Shown piece after piece: positions 1-8,954 of a DNA stretch of 55,927 nucleotides (position 1 is the stretch's first letter; every line of letters starts with the position of its first letter). The stretch is from a virus, in the IMG/VR virus record IMGVR_UViG_3300042389_000953, positions 1 through 55,927 of that record, one strand, 5' to 3'. Under the pieces are notes generated by a model. That model saw nothing but the letters and a program-made list of their open reading frames with translations, searched no databases and was not told where the DNA came from. The position numbers were made by a program, and so were the translations under genes.

Positions 1-70
1 GGCTGAGCTGTAGGGGCTGAGCTGTAGGGGCTGAGCTGTAGGGGCTGAGCTGTAGGGGCTGAGCTGTAGG
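1..70. repeat. Tandem repeat, 5 x 14 bp
   Basis: Five perfect head-to-tail copies of the 14-mer GGCTGAGCTGTAGG run from the first base. The array may continue beyond the window edge. It lies in the non-coding left end upstream of the packaging genes. Its function is unknown; tandem arrays here could be part of a packaging or origin region, or simply where an assembly broke. Confidence 0.9.
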
Positions 71-80
71 GGGTGGCCCG

Positions 81-157
81 CCCTCACCCCTCACCCCTCA
101 CCCCTCACCCCTCACCCCTCACCCCTGAGCCCTGAGCCCTGAGCCCTGAGCCCTGAG
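81..157. repeat. Two adjoining heptamer arrays, (CCCTCAC)6 then (CCCTGAG)5
   Basis: Positions 81-122 hold six perfect copies of CCCTCAC. These are followed without a gap by five perfect copies of CCCTGAG (123-157). The two heptamers share CCCT and differ in the last three bases. The region is non-coding. Such simple arrays change copy number easily, and I see no function in them. Confidence 0.9.
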
Positions 158-189
158 CCCTGGCCCGCTTAGCTAAGCGTGGCGACGTT

Positions 190-314
190 GCGCACCCTCG
201 CAGTAGCTAACCGCTGCAGAGCTGCGCACCCTCGCAGTAGCTAACCGCTGCAGAGCTGCGCACCCTCGCAGTAGCCAACCGCTGCAGAGCTGCGCACCCT
301 CGCAGTAGCTAACC
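190..314. repeat. Tandem repeat, 3.7 x 34 bp
   Basis: Three full copies and one partial copy (292-314) of a 34-bp unit, with a single T-to-C change in the third. Each unit contains the core GCTAACCGCTGCAGAG. This closely resembles GCTAACCCGCTGAGAG in the 24-bp repeats at the right end of the window (55768-55927). The similarity suggests that both arrays come from one repeat region and that the two ends adjoin in the intact genome. Confidence 0.85.
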
Positions 315-346
315 CGCCGCACCTTACGGCCGCCGATCACATCACA

Positions 347-428
347 CTAGCGTGATGTCGTCGGATCTCAGGCACAACGCTAGCGTGATGTCGTCAGGTC
401 CGAGGCATAACGGTAGTGTGATAGGGTC
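347..428. promoter_or_regulatory. 33-bp direct repeats upstream of terS; candidate cosB-like terminase-binding sites
   Basis: Two copies of a 33-bp unit starting CTAGCGTGATGTCGTC (347-379 and 380-412) are followed in phase by a degraded third copy (413-428, 11 of 16 core bases by my alignment). In lambda, three R sequences at cosB just before Nu1 bind the small terminase. Here a Nu1-like gene starts about 180 bp downstream. The role is inferred from position and copy number. Transcription-factor operators are the alternative. Confidence 0.35.
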
Positions 429-607
429 CTTCCTGGCCCCCCAGACCGCGAGGGGTTTCGAAGCGCAAATTATTCCTAGGCACGACGCTCAAAAGTTGTT
501 TCGATAGCACTAAAAACACACTTATCCCTACCCACAAAAAATCGAAAACCGGCCATGGTAGCACGGAAATCCACCCATGGCCTATAAGCAACGCTACAAT
601 CAGAAAC
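429..607. other. Non-coding leader before terS
   Basis: This stretch is richer in A+T than its surroundings. I see no convincing promoter, terminator or plus-strand gene in it. A 71-codon minus-strand frame crosses it, but I do not support it as a gene. It may hold the cohesive-end nicking site or the promoter for the packaging genes. Confidence 0.4.
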
Positions 608-1183
608 ATGGCACTGATTTCAAAGGCGGACGCGGCACGAGCCCTCGGCGTTACCAGTGAAGCGGTCTACGCAGCAATTCGTACAAACCGTCTATCGGTG
701 GTACGCACCGGGGACGGTCGTGAACTCGTAAATTCCGCCACCATGCGCGAGGAATGGGACCGCAACACCCAGAAACGCATCGGCCGCGGCCCTAAGCCCC
801 CTGCTGGAACGACCGAACGCACCCCTAAGCGGCCTGGGGAACTGACCCCCCAGGAGCGCCGCGATCAACAGGCCGATTCAGGCGGCAACCTGGCGGAAAC
901 CAACGAGGCCATACCCGATTACAACGAGTCCCGCGCCCGCACCGAGCACCTAAAAGCCGAGCTATTAGAGCTGGAACGCAAGGAAAAAGAGCGAATTTTG
1001 GTAAAAGCGGAGGAAGTTGAGGCCAAATGGGTCGAAATTATCACCATGGCCCGCACTAAGATTTTGGGTATCCCCACAAAGGCCAAACAGCGCATCCCCG
1101 ACCTCGACACCGACGCCATAAGCCTCCTCGACGACATCGTAAGAGAGACGCTGGAAGATCTCGCTGCTAAATCTGACGCCTAA
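608..1183 (+). CDS. Terminase small subunit, Nu1-like
   Basis: 191 residues. It is the DNA-recognition half of the packaging enzyme and should bind sites near the cohesive end and hand the DNA to the large subunit. The N-terminal 50 residues (ADAARALGVTSEAVYAA) form a helix-turn-helix of the Nu1/MerR type. The middle is polar and probably disordered. The C-terminal part (from about residue 120) is a charged helix followed by the LGIPTKAKQRIP segment typical of lambda-type small subunits. No Shine-Dalgarno precedes the ATG. The gene lies 10 bp before the large subunit, in the usual order. Confidence 0.85.
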   Translation: MALISKADAARALGVTSEAVYAAIRTNRLSVVRTGDGRELVNSATMREEWDRNTQKRIGRGPKPPAGTTERTPKRPGELTPQERRDQQADSGGNLAETNEAIPDYNESRARTEHLKAELLELERKEKERILVKAEEVEAKWVEIITMARTKILGIPTKAKQRIPDLDTDAISLLDDIVRETLEDLAAKSDA

Positions 1184-1193
1184 GTACTTACAC

Positions 1194-3062
1194 ATGGTAA
1201 CTACGCCGCTTAGCAGTATTGTTCGCCTGGAAAGTGCGGCGCTTAGCGCCTTCAAACCCCCGCGCCGCCTCACGCTTAGCGAGTGGGCCGACACCTACGC
1301 CTACCTCAGCGTCGAGAGCAGCGCCGAGGGTGGCCGCTGGCACACCCTCCCCTACCAGAAGGGGATCATGGACGCCATAAGTGATCCGCTAATTGAACAA
1401 GTAACCCTTATGAAGTCGGCACGTGTTGGCTACTCCAAAATCCTCAACCATGTAATCGCCTATCACATCCACCAAGACCCCTGCCCCCTGATGTTGGTGC
1501 AGCCCACCATCGAAGACGCGCAGGGCTATTCCAAGGAAGAAATCGCGCCCATGCTGCGCGACACCCCCTGCCTAGCCGGCCTCGTAAGCGACGCCAAAGC
1601 TAAGGACGGCGCCAACACGATCCTGCAGAAGCAATTTCCGGGTGGAACGCTAAGCCTTGTCGGGGCCAACTCGCCGCGGGGCTTCCGTCGTGTGAGCCGC
1701 CGCGTCGTCCTGTTCGACGAAACCGATGGCTACCCGCCCTCGGCTGGTACGGAGGGCGACCAAATCAAGCTCGGCATCCGCCGAACCGAGTATTACTGGA
1801 ACCGCAAAATCGTCGCCGGCTCCACCCCCACCATCAAGGACTTCAGCCGCATCGAGCGCCTCTTCGCCCAAGGCGATCAGCGCCGCTACTTCGTGCCCTG
1901 CCCCCACTGCAACCACATGCAGTACCTGCGTTGGGCTCAGATGACCTGGACCGACAACGACCCCTCCACCACCGCCTACAAGTGCGAATCCTGCAACGAA
2001 CTCATCCCACACTCTAAGAAGCGTTGGATGGTCGAACGCGGCGAATGGCGCTCCACAATCCCCGGCAACGGCAAGCACGTAAGTTTCCACATTTGGGCCG
2101 CCTACTCCTATTCCCCCAACGCCTCATGGTCTAATTTGGTCGAAGAGTTCTTGGAGTCGAAGAACGACGCCGAGCAACTAAAGACCTTCGTAAACACCGT
2201 CTTAGGCGAGGTCTGGGAAGATGAATACGCCTCCAAGATCGGCGCCTCCGCCCTGCTGGAACGCACCGCCAAGGAGACCTACCAAGCCCTCATCGTCCCC
2301 TCCTCCGCCCTGGCGCTCACGATCGGCTGCGACTGCCAGGACGACCGCCTAAGTCTCAGCGTCTGGGCGTGGGGACGCGAAGAGGAGGCGTGGCTCATCG
2401 ACCGCAGCAAACTCTACGGCGACCCCTCACGCCCCGACGTATGGAAACAACTCGACGAAGTATTAGCACGTCCATTCTTAAGCGAAGACGGAATTGACCT
2501 GCGAATTAGTGTGTGCGCAATCGACTCTGGCGGCCACCACACCGCCACCGTCTACGCCTACGCCCGCGACCGCGCCGCCCAGGGCGTCATCGCCATCAAA
2601 GGCATGTCCACTAAGGGCAAGCCACCAATCGGCAAGGCCAGCAAGGTCGATCTCAACCACAAAGGCCAAACCTTACGCAAAGGCGCCCAAGTATTCCCCG
2701 TAGGCTCCGACGCTATCAAATCGCTGCTATTCGGCCGCCTAAAACACAACGAACCCGGTCCCGGCTACCTCCACTTCCACGCCAAAACACCCCTCGACTA
2801 TTTTGAGGAACTAACTGCCGAAAAGCAGGTAATGCGCTACAAGAACGGCTACCCCCAGCGCGTCTGGGTAAAGAAGAGCAGCCAGCCCAACGAAGCCCTC
2901 GACGAACTCGTCTACGCCTACGCCTCCCTGCACCGCCTCTACCAGCTCTACGACCGCCGCACCATTTGGGAGCAGCTGGAACGCAAGCTCCGCCCCTCCC
3001 CCGACGACGCCCCCTCCCAACCCGCCCGCTCCTCCGCCGCCTTCAACGTCCTCGGCCGCTAA
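1194..3062 (+). CDS. Terminase large subunit, lambda gpA family
   Basis: 622 residues, close to lambda gpA (641). It is an ATP-driven DNA translocase and nuclease that docks on the portal. Visible motifs are the gpA-type Walker A KSARVGYSK (residues 74-82), Walker B VVLFDE (171-176), a CxxC...CxxC zinc-ribbon insertion (C236, C239, C264, C267), and the nuclease segment GCDCQDDRL around D380-D384. The gpA family normally makes cohesive ends, so the virion DNA probably has cos termini. The stop is followed by about 100 bp of non-coding DNA with five TAAG/CTTA motifs. Confidence 0.95.
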   Translation: MVTTPLSSIVRLESAALSAFKPPRRLTLSEWADTYAYLSVESSAEGGRWHTLPYQKGIMDAISDPLIEQVTLMKSARVGYSKILNHVIAYHIHQDPCPLMLVQPTIEDAQGYSKEEIAPMLRDTPCLAGLVSDAKAKDGANTILQKQFPGGTLSLVGANSPRGFRRVSRRVVLFDETDGYPPSAGTEGDQIKLGIRRTEYYWNRKIVAGSTPTIKDFSRIERLFAQGDQRRYFVPCPHCNHMQYLRWAQMTWTDNDPSTTAYKCESCNELIPHSKKRWMVERGEWRSTIPGNGKHVSFHIWAAYSYSPNASWSNLVEEFLESKNDAEQLKTFVNTVLGEVWEDEYASKIGASALLERTAKETYQALIVPSSALALTIGCDCQDDRLSLSVWAWGREEEAWLIDRSKLYGDPSRPDVWKQLDEVLARPFLSEDGIDLRISVCAIDSGGHHTATVYAYARDRAAQGVIAIKGMSTKGKPPIGKASKVDLNHKGQTLRKGAQVFPVGSDAIKSLLFGRLKHNEPGPGYLHFHAKTPLDYFEELTAEKQVMRYKNGYPQRVWVKKSSQPNEALDELVYAYASLHRLYQLYDRRTIWEQLERKLRPSPDDAPSQPARSSAAFNVLGR

Positions 3063-3164
3063 GCCGCAGCGCCCCCACGCCTCGCGTCCACTAAGCCAGC
3101 GCAGTGCTTACCGCGTATCACTGCAACGCTTACCACCTAGACTTAGGCGAAACGTAGTAGTCAG

Positions 3165-3416
3165 ATGGCGTCTCCAGCTGCGCAACGTCTAGCGGACCTG
3201 GAAGCAGTAGAAGCCGCTATTCGCACCCTTATCTCAGGTGCGCAAGAATATCGGATCGGCACACCTACAGGTGGTCGTATGGTGAAACGCGCCGACCTGG
3301 CGCAGCTCATCCAGTGGCGCGATCAGCTCAAAGCCGAAATCGCCCGCGACCGCATGGCCAACAGCCTGAACGCCGGCCGCGGCGATGGTCGCTCCCTCTA
3401 CGTCCGCTTCAACTGA
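3165..3416 (+). CDS. Head-to-tail joining protein, gpW-like
   Basis: 83 residues. It is a small protein between terminase and portal, the position of lambda gpW, which sits below the portal and stabilises packaged DNA. The N-terminus is helical and is followed by a turn-rich part (YRIGTPTGGRMVKRADLAQL), then a helix and a basic tail, as in gpW-type joiners. Size and gene order (terL, W, portal) support the call more than any single residue does. The portal gene begins 6 bp after the stop. Confidence 0.7.
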   Translation: MASPAAQRLADLEAVEAAIRTLISGAQEYRIGTPTGGRMVKRADLAQLIQWRDQLKAEIARDRMANSLNAGRGDGRSLYVRFN

Positions 3417-3422
3417 GCCACC

Positions 3423-5015
3423 ATGGGCCTTCGCACTTGGTTCCGCCGCCAGCTCGCCATTGCGCGACACGGCCGCCGCGCCTACGACGCCGCTAAGTGG
3501 AACCGCTTCACGGCTGACTTCCTCGCCTCCGGCAACAGCGCCGACGCCGAGATCCGCGGCAGCCTCAAGGTGCTACGCAACCGCAGCCGTGCGCTGGTCC
3601 GCGACAACCCCTACGCCCGCCAAGCCAAGCGCACCACCCAAATCAACGTCGTCGGCGCCCGCGGCATCCAAATGCAGCCCCAGGTGCTCCGCCCTGACGG
3701 CAGCGAAAAGGACGAGCGCCGCAACGCCGCCCTCCTCGCCGCCTGGAACCACTGGTGCCGCCCCGACTCCTGCGACGTAACCGGCCGCCTCAGCTTCCAC
3801 GGGATCGAACTCAGCATCGTCGGCGCCCTACCCGAATCCGGCGAGATCGGCATCCGCCTGGTCCGCCAGCCCATGGGCCGCAGCAAAGTCCCCCTAAGCC
3901 TGGAGCTAATCGAAGCCGATCAAATCGACGACGAATACACCGGACTTAGCGACCGCCCTAAGCACTACTGGCGTATGGGTGTTGAGCTAAATGAATGGGG
4001 CAGGCCCACCCGCTACGCAATTCTGCGTAAGCACCCTGGTGACGTTGAGTTCACCAACTACATCGGCAGTAATGAGAAGCATCTCTTTATTGATGCTGCC
4101 GATTTTATACACGTTTTTATGCCTGAGCGCGTCGGGCAGACACGCGGAGTCCCCTGGTTCGCCTCGGTAATTACTACGTCGTGGAATCTCGGTAAGTACG
4201 AGGAGGCGCACTGGACGCGGAAGCGTGTGCAGGCCAACAGCCTCGGCTGGATCCAGACCCCCGAGCCTGAGACCTTCGGCAGCACCAACCCCGACGGCAC
4301 GCCCGCCCTGGAGGACAGCAAGCGCCTCTGGAACACCGAGCCCGGCAGCTACAACTTCTTGCTCCCCGGCGAAACCGCCATCCCGCCCGACTTCGGCCCC
4401 GACGACGGCCAATACGAAGCGGTGGTACGCACCCTCGCCCGCCGCTTCGCCGCCGGCTACGGCTGCTCCTACGAGACCCTTAGCCGTGACTTTTCGGACA
4501 CCAATTACAGCTCCTCCAGGCTCAGCATCTTGGAAGACCGTGATCACTGGCGCGTAATCCAGTCGGTACTAATTCAGCAGGTACACCAGCGCGTATTTGA
4601 GGAGTGGCTCGCCGCGGCCGCGCTCGCTGAGCTGCCCATGCCGATGTTCAGCGACGTATGGACCCGACCTGAGCGCTACAACACCCCGCACTGGCAGGCT
4701 CGCGCCTGGAGCTGGGTCGATCCGGCCAAAGAGATGAAGGCCATGGAAATGAGCCGCGCCCTGCAGCTCCAAACCCACGCCGAACAAATCATGGAGTACA
4801 CCGGCAACGACTTCATGAGCACCATGACCACCATCAGCAAGGAGAACGAACTCAAACAAGAACTCGGCCTAAGCGGCGCCTCCCCCGCTCCCACCTCCAC
4901 CGATCCACCCACAGAAACCCCCGGCCGCAACATCGAACCCCTCTACTTAGAGGGCGAGGACGAGCCCATCAACCTCCGCACCGACCTCAGCGCCGCCGCT
5001 AAGCCGCAGCGCTAA
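3423..5015 (+). CDS. Portal protein, lambda gpB family
   Basis: 530 residues, close to lambda gpB (533). It forms the dodecameric ring at the head vertex through which DNA enters and leaves, and it nucleates head assembly. The sequence follows the lambda-type portal pattern: a basic N-terminus, DNPYARQAKRT, the IEADQID segment, FIHVFMPERVGQTRGVP, and GCSYETLSRDFSDTNYSS before the long C-terminal helix region. The C-terminus is Pro/Thr-rich. The stop TAAGC is followed by 64 bp of CTTA-rich spacer. Confidence 0.9.
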   Translation: MGLRTWFRRQLAIARHGRRAYDAAKWNRFTADFLASGNSADAEIRGSLKVLRNRSRALVRDNPYARQAKRTTQINVVGARGIQMQPQVLRPDGSEKDERRNAALLAAWNHWCRPDSCDVTGRLSFHGIELSIVGALPESGEIGIRLVRQPMGRSKVPLSLELIEADQIDDEYTGLSDRPKHYWRMGVELNEWGRPTRYAILRKHPGDVEFTNYIGSNEKHLFIDAADFIHVFMPERVGQTRGVPWFASVITTSWNLGKYEEAHWTRKRVQANSLGWIQTPEPETFGSTNPDGTPALEDSKRLWNTEPGSYNFLLPGETAIPPDFGPDDGQYEAVVRTLARRFAAGYGCSYETLSRDFSDTNYSSSRLSILEDRDHWRVIQSVLIQQVHQRVFEEWLAAAALAELPMPMFSDVWTRPERYNTPHWQARAWSWVDPAKEMKAMEMSRALQLQTHAEQIMEYTGNDFMSTMTTISKENELKQELGLSGASPAPTSTDPPTETPGRNIEPLYLEGEDEPINLRTDLSAAAKPQR

Positions 5016-5079
5016 GCCGCCCCACTGCCCCTTAGCACTTACCGCCCCCACGCCCCACCGCCCCTTAGCGCCTCCGCTT

Positions 5080-8000
5080 ATGGCCAACGTCAACGGCACC
5101 GAGATCAACCTCATGCCCACCAAGGGGATGCGGGCCGAGGCCGAGCGCTACCGCGCCTGGAAGGCCGAGGGACGCAAAGGTGGCACCTCCGTAGCAGCCC
5201 GCCGCGCCACCCAAATCCTCAGCGGTAATGAGCTGAGCCCCGCCACCGTCATCACGATGTCCGCCTGGTTCGCTCGCCACGAAGTGGACAAGCAGGGCGA
5301 CGGCTACTCACCGGGCAGCCCCGCTTATCCGTCACCCGGCCGCGTCGCCTGGGCCGCCTGGGGCGGCGATCCCGGCAAGACCTGGGCCGACGCTAAGGCC
5401 AAAACCATAAAAAGCGCCACCGATAGACTGCACAACACAACAACTATGGCCGTGATGGACGCCACCGCCGATCAGCAACGCGAGCTGACGCCAGACCTTA
5501 CAGCTCCCCAAGTTGCGCTCTACGAAGCCTTGGAGGAAATTGTCGATGATCTCGGTCAGTTTGATCAGGGCATTGGCGCTCACGGCGCTCATTACATGCC
5601 TGTCAGCCCCTTCGCCAGCGAAGGGATGCAGTGCTCCAACTGCATCTTTTACGCCGGCCCTCGCGCTTGCGAAGTCGTCGCTGGCGACATCGCCCCCGAA
5701 GGCGCCTGCAAGTTCTGGATCATCCCAGAACAGCTGCTCACCCCCCAGGCTGACGCCTCAGCCGAAGGCCGTACCGCTACCTCTGCCGATGAAGTGCGCC
5801 TCGCCGCTAAGTCTGTGCGTGACTACGCAGCCCAACGCGCCGCAGCCGGCGAGCTGAGTGAGGGCGATTTCGTTGCCTGGCAGTCCAGCGGTGGCACGGC
5901 CCGCGGGCGCATCGAACACGTCATGCGTACCGGCACCCTCGGCGTCCCCGGCAGCGACTTCAGCATCGACGCCTCCGCCGACGACCCCGCCGCCCTGATT
6001 CGCATCTACCGCCCTAAGCAGGACGGCTGGAGCGAAACCGAAACCCTCGTCGGCCATAAGTTTTCGACGCTCCGCAAGATCGAGCCCCTCGACGAACCTT
6101 CGGACGACAGCGAAGACGACCGCAGCCTGGAACAGCGCCCTTACCCCAACGAACACGCTGCCCGCCTCTTAGACCCCGGCCAGTTCGACCGCTTCCGCCG
6201 CAAGAACAACGACTTCGCCCAAGGTATCGACTCCATTTACGGAATCAAAGGCGACGATCCCGTGCGCCTACAAGCCCTACGCTTCGACGCCGCACGCTTT
6301 ACAGTAAGTGAAGCTAAGAAGTGGCTTAGCGATCACGACTACACGCCCATCTCCTTTGAGCCCGCTACAGGCAAGTCCATGGACGGCAAAATCGACATCA
6401 AGGCCATCAGTAAGGAAGTGCTTAGGCGCGAAGCTCCGCAAGGTCTCCGCGTCGAAGAAAGCACCACTACGGGGCTTACCTTTAGCTTCAGCTCCGAGGC
6501 GCCCGTGGAGCGCTGGTGGGGCCGCGAGGTGCTGATGCACGATGACGGCGCCATGGACCTGGCCCGCATGAACGACGGCGGCCCCTGGCTCTGGAACCAC
6601 AACCGCGACGTGGTGCTCGGCGTCGCCGAAAAAGCCTGGCTTGGCGACGATCGCCGCCTCTACGTCAAAACGAAATGGAGCCCCAACACCACCGAAAAAG
6701 GCACCGAAGAATACAAGCGTCGTCGTGACATCGAAGCGGGCATCGTCCGCAACGTATCCTTCGCCTACGAGATCAACGATGTGCGCGAAGCATCCAACGG
6801 CGACATGCAAGTAGTGGGCTGGAACGTTCTGGAAGTCTCCTCAGTAAGCGTGCCCGCCGACCAGACCGTTGGCCTGGGCCGCGCACTCGACGACACCAAC
6901 ACATCTCCCACGCCACTTACGACGCAAGAAACAAATCAAGCGTCAACCCCTACACTAGAAACTAAGCAGACCGCCGAGCGCGGAGCTGACTTCCCCCAAG
7001 ATCCTCCATCCATGGAACAAGCCACCAACGTTCAGGAGGTCCAATCCGCCGCTCGGCAGTCCGAGCGTGAGCGTGTTGCGGCCATCCGCGCCATGTGCGC
7101 CCAGCACCAGATCGGCACCGATCTGGCTGACACCCTCATCGACAACGAATCCACCCTCGACCAAGCCCGCGAAGCCGTGCTGAACCAAATCGGACGCACC
7201 CGCGTCGAAGTCCAAGGTCGCGTCCATGACGACGACTCCGCCGCCCTCGGCCTCACCGACAAGGAAGTTCGCAGCTTCTCCTTCGTCCGCGCCCTCAACC
7301 ACCTCATCGCCCCCGGCGATCGCGCTGCCCGCGAAGCCGCCGCGTTTGAAATCGAGGTCGGCAAGGCTGCCGCCGAGAAGTATCAGCGCTCCTCCAACGG
7401 CATCGTCATCCCCAACGAAGTGCTCCGCCGCGACCTCGTGGTCGGCACCAGCACCGCCGGTGGCAACCTCGTCTCCACCGATCTGCTGAGCGGCAGCTTC
7501 ATCGACCTCCTGCGTAACCGCATGGCGATGATGCAAGCCGGCGTCACCATGCTGAGCGGCCTCCAAGGCAACGTAAGCATCCCGAAACAATCTTCCGCCG
7601 CGACCGCTTACTGGGTCGGCGAAAGCGGCTCACCCACCGAGAGCCAGCAGGCAATCGAACAGGTGAACATGACGCCCAAGACCGTGGGCGCCTTCGTCGA
7701 TTACAGCCGCCGCCTGCTGCTCCAGGCTTCGATCGACGTGGAGTCGATGATCCGTGCCGACCTGGCCAAGATCATCGCCCTTGAGCTGGACCGCGCTGCC
7801 ATCTACGGCACGGGCTCCACCAACCAGCCCCTCGGCCTGACCAACACCACCGGCATCGGCGCTCAGACGATCAGCACCTTTGGCACCTTCGCCGAGTACA
7901 TCGGCATGGAAACCGACGTGGCGACCGCCAACGCCGACGCCGGCTCGATGCGCTACATCATCAACGCCGCCGCCCGCGGTGCCCTCAAGAGCACCAGCGT

Positions 8001-8253
8001 CGCCGGCACCGAAGCCAAGTTCGTCTACGAGAACGACGAGATCAACGGCTACCCCGTGATCGTGAGCAACCAGCTCGGCAACAACGACTGCCTCTTCGGC
8101 GACTTCTCCCAGTTCGTCGTGGGCATGTGGTCCGGCCTCGACCTCACCGTCGATCCCTACGCCGGCTCCACCGCTGGCACGGTCCGCGTCATCGCCCTCC
8201 AGGACGTTGACTTCGCGGTCAAGCAACCTGGCGCCTTCTGCTTCGGCACCTGA
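5080..8253 (+). CDS. Prohead protease-major capsid protein fusion with extra N-terminal domains
   Basis: 1057 residues, about the sum of a protease and a capsid protein plus roughly 400 more. Order: a small Arg/Lys-rich domain (15-120); a four-cysteine cluster C185, C188, C197, C210, resembling an iron-sulphur or zinc site; a TUDOR-like beta segment (about 258-330); a phage-specific domain (about 345-425); a HK97/U35-type prohead protease with likely His507 and Ser560; an Ala/Glu-rich delta-like region (about 640-700); and a HK97-fold capsid domain to the C-terminus. The protease should cut itself away from the capsid part during maturation. The start is CTTATG without Shine-Dalgarno. TAAG/CTTA motifs are common in the protease half but nearly absent from the capsid half. 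Confidence 0.9.
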   Translation: MANVNGTEINLMPTKGMRAEAERYRAWKAEGRKGGTSVAARRATQILSGNELSPATVITMSAWFARHEVDKQGDGYSPGSPAYPSPGRVAWAAWGGDPGKTWADAKAKTIKSATDRLHNTTTMAVMDATADQQRELTPDLTAPQVALYEALEEIVDDLGQFDQGIGAHGAHYMPVSPFASEGMQCSNCIFYAGPRACEVVAGDIAPEGACKFWIIPEQLLTPQADASAEGRTATSADEVRLAAKSVRDYAAQRAAAGELSEGDFVAWQSSGGTARGRIEHVMRTGTLGVPGSDFSIDASADDPAALIRIYRPKQDGWSETETLVGHKFSTLRKIEPLDEPSDDSEDDRSLEQRPYPNEHAARLLDPGQFDRFRRKNNDFAQGIDSIYGIKGDDPVRLQALRFDAARFTVSEAKKWLSDHDYTPISFEPATGKSMDGKIDIKAISKEVLRREAPQGLRVEESTTTGLTFSFSSEAPVERWWGREVLMHDDGAMDLARMNDGGPWLWNHNRDVVLGVAEKAWLGDDRRLYVKTKWSPNTTEKGTEEYKRRRDIEAGIVRNVSFAYEINDVREASNGDMQVVGWNVLEVSSVSVPADQTVGLGRALDDTNTSPTPLTTQETNQASTPTLETKQTAERGADFPQDPPSMEQATNVQEVQSAARQSERERVAAIRAMCAQHQIGTDLADTLIDNESTLDQAREAVLNQIGRTRVEVQGRVHDDDSAALGLTDKEVRSFSFVRALNHLIAPGDRAAREAAAFEIEVGKAAAEKYQRSSNGIVIPNEVLRRDLVVGTSTAGGNLVSTDLLSGSFIDLLRNRMAMMQAGVTMLSGLQGNVSIPKQSSAATAYWVGESGSPTESQQAIEQVNMTPKTVGAFVDYSRRLLLQASIDVESMIRADLAKIIALELDRAAIYGTGSTNQPLGLTNTTGIGAQTISTFGTFAEYIGMETDVATANADAGSMRYIINAAARGALKSTSVAGTEAKFVYENDEINGYPVIVSNQLGNNDCLFGDFSQFVVGMWSGLDLTVDPYAGSTAGTVRVIALQDVDFAVKQPGAFCFGT

Positions 8254-8258
8254 TCGCC

Positions 8259-8483
8259 ATGAGGATCGAGATCCTTCGCTCAGTGATGGTCTCGGGGGAG
8301 CCGGTAAGCGCCGGCTCCATCCTTGAAGCCACCCCCGCTGACGCCCATCTGCTCATCGGCATGAACAAGGCGCAGCTCGCCCCCGAGCCCGCTCCCGAAC
8401 CTGCCGTAGAGCCCGCCCTCATCTGTGAGGCCCCCAAGCGGCCCCGCAAAACCACCCCAACCCCCACCGCCGAGGAGGCTTGA
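8259..8483 (+). CDS. Small protein after the capsid gene
   Basis: 74 residues. The N-terminal half (MRIEILRSVMVSGEPVSAGS...) is a compact beta-type segment often found in a small gene right after the capsid gene in siphophages. The C-terminal half is a low-complexity Pro/Glu/Ala tail. It lies 5 bp after the capsid stop and 3 bp before the next gene, so it is co-transcribed with them. It is probably a minor head protein, but no function can be read from it. Confidence 0.65.
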   Translation: MRIEILRSVMVSGEPVSAGSILEATPADAHLLIGMNKAQLAPEPAPEPAVEPALICEAPKRPRKTTPTPTAEEA

Positions 8484-8486
8484 CCA

Positions 8487-8876
8487 ATGGCCCTCATTCA
8501 ACAGGCGCTCGACAAGCTTGAGCTGCTGTCCTTCCACGCTACCGCCGCTCGCACCGCGACCGGCAGCGCCACCGGCCTCGACCTGCAGGCATACGACGGC
8601 GATGTCGTGCTCGTGCTCGACTCCGCCGCCGCCAGCGCCGGCACCAACCCCACCCTCGACGTGACCGTCGAGGCCAGCGACACCCTCGGTGGCACCTACG
8701 CCGCCGTCACCGGCGCCGCCTTCACCCGCGTCACCAGCACTGCCTCGCACCAGAAGCTCGTGATCAGCTCGGATGAAACCGCCCGCTTCGTTCGCGTCAC
8801 CTACACGATCGGTGGCACCAGCAGCCCCTCCTTCACCTTCTCGGTGAATGGCCTTGGCGTCAAGAAGTACGGCTAA
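8487..8876 (+). CDS. Probable head decoration or structural protein
   Basis: 129 residues of Ala/Thr/Ser-rich beta pattern without signal peptide or membrane segment. It has an Ig-like or jelly-roll character (LDVTVEASDTLGGTYAAV, then FVRVTYTIGG). Its place after the capsid gene and its composition suit a capsid decoration or connector protein. A strong terminator follows, as expected for the end of the highly expressed head operon. The assignment is by position. Confidence 0.6.
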   Translation: MALIQQALDKLELLSFHATAARTATGSATGLDLQAYDGDVVLVLDSAAASAGTNPTLDVTVEASDTLGGTYAAVTGAAFTRVTSTASHQKLVISSDETARFVRVTYTIGGTSSPSFTFSVNGLGVKKYG

Positions 8877-8890
8877 GCCGCACCTCCACC

Positions 8891-8934
8891 AAGCCCAGCT
8901 AGGCCGCGCACCGTCGTCGCTTAGCTGGGCTTTT
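8891..8934 (+). terminator. Rho-independent terminator after the head genes
   Basis: Perfect 11-bp arms AAGCCCAGCTA (8891-8901) and TAGCTGGGCTT (8922-8932), with a 20-nt loop and TTTTCC. It separates the capsid operon from the connector genes. Confidence 0.8.
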
Positions 8935-8954
8935 CCTTACGCACGTTGCCTCCG

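Noticed and set aside
1-314. CRISPR array
   Set aside because: The repeats are directly adjoining tandem units without unique spacers, and there are no cas genes.
394-609. Minus-strand 71-codon frame with a hydrophobic N-terminus
   Set aside because: It lies over the candidate terminase-binding repeats, its second half is unlike any protein, and the hydrophobic part follows from local AT-richness. Its start overlaps the terS start head-on.
7316-7323. HIP1 palindrome GCGATCGC
   Set aside because: I noticed only this one copy by eye, so the classic cyanobacterial HIP1 enrichment is not seen in this phage.
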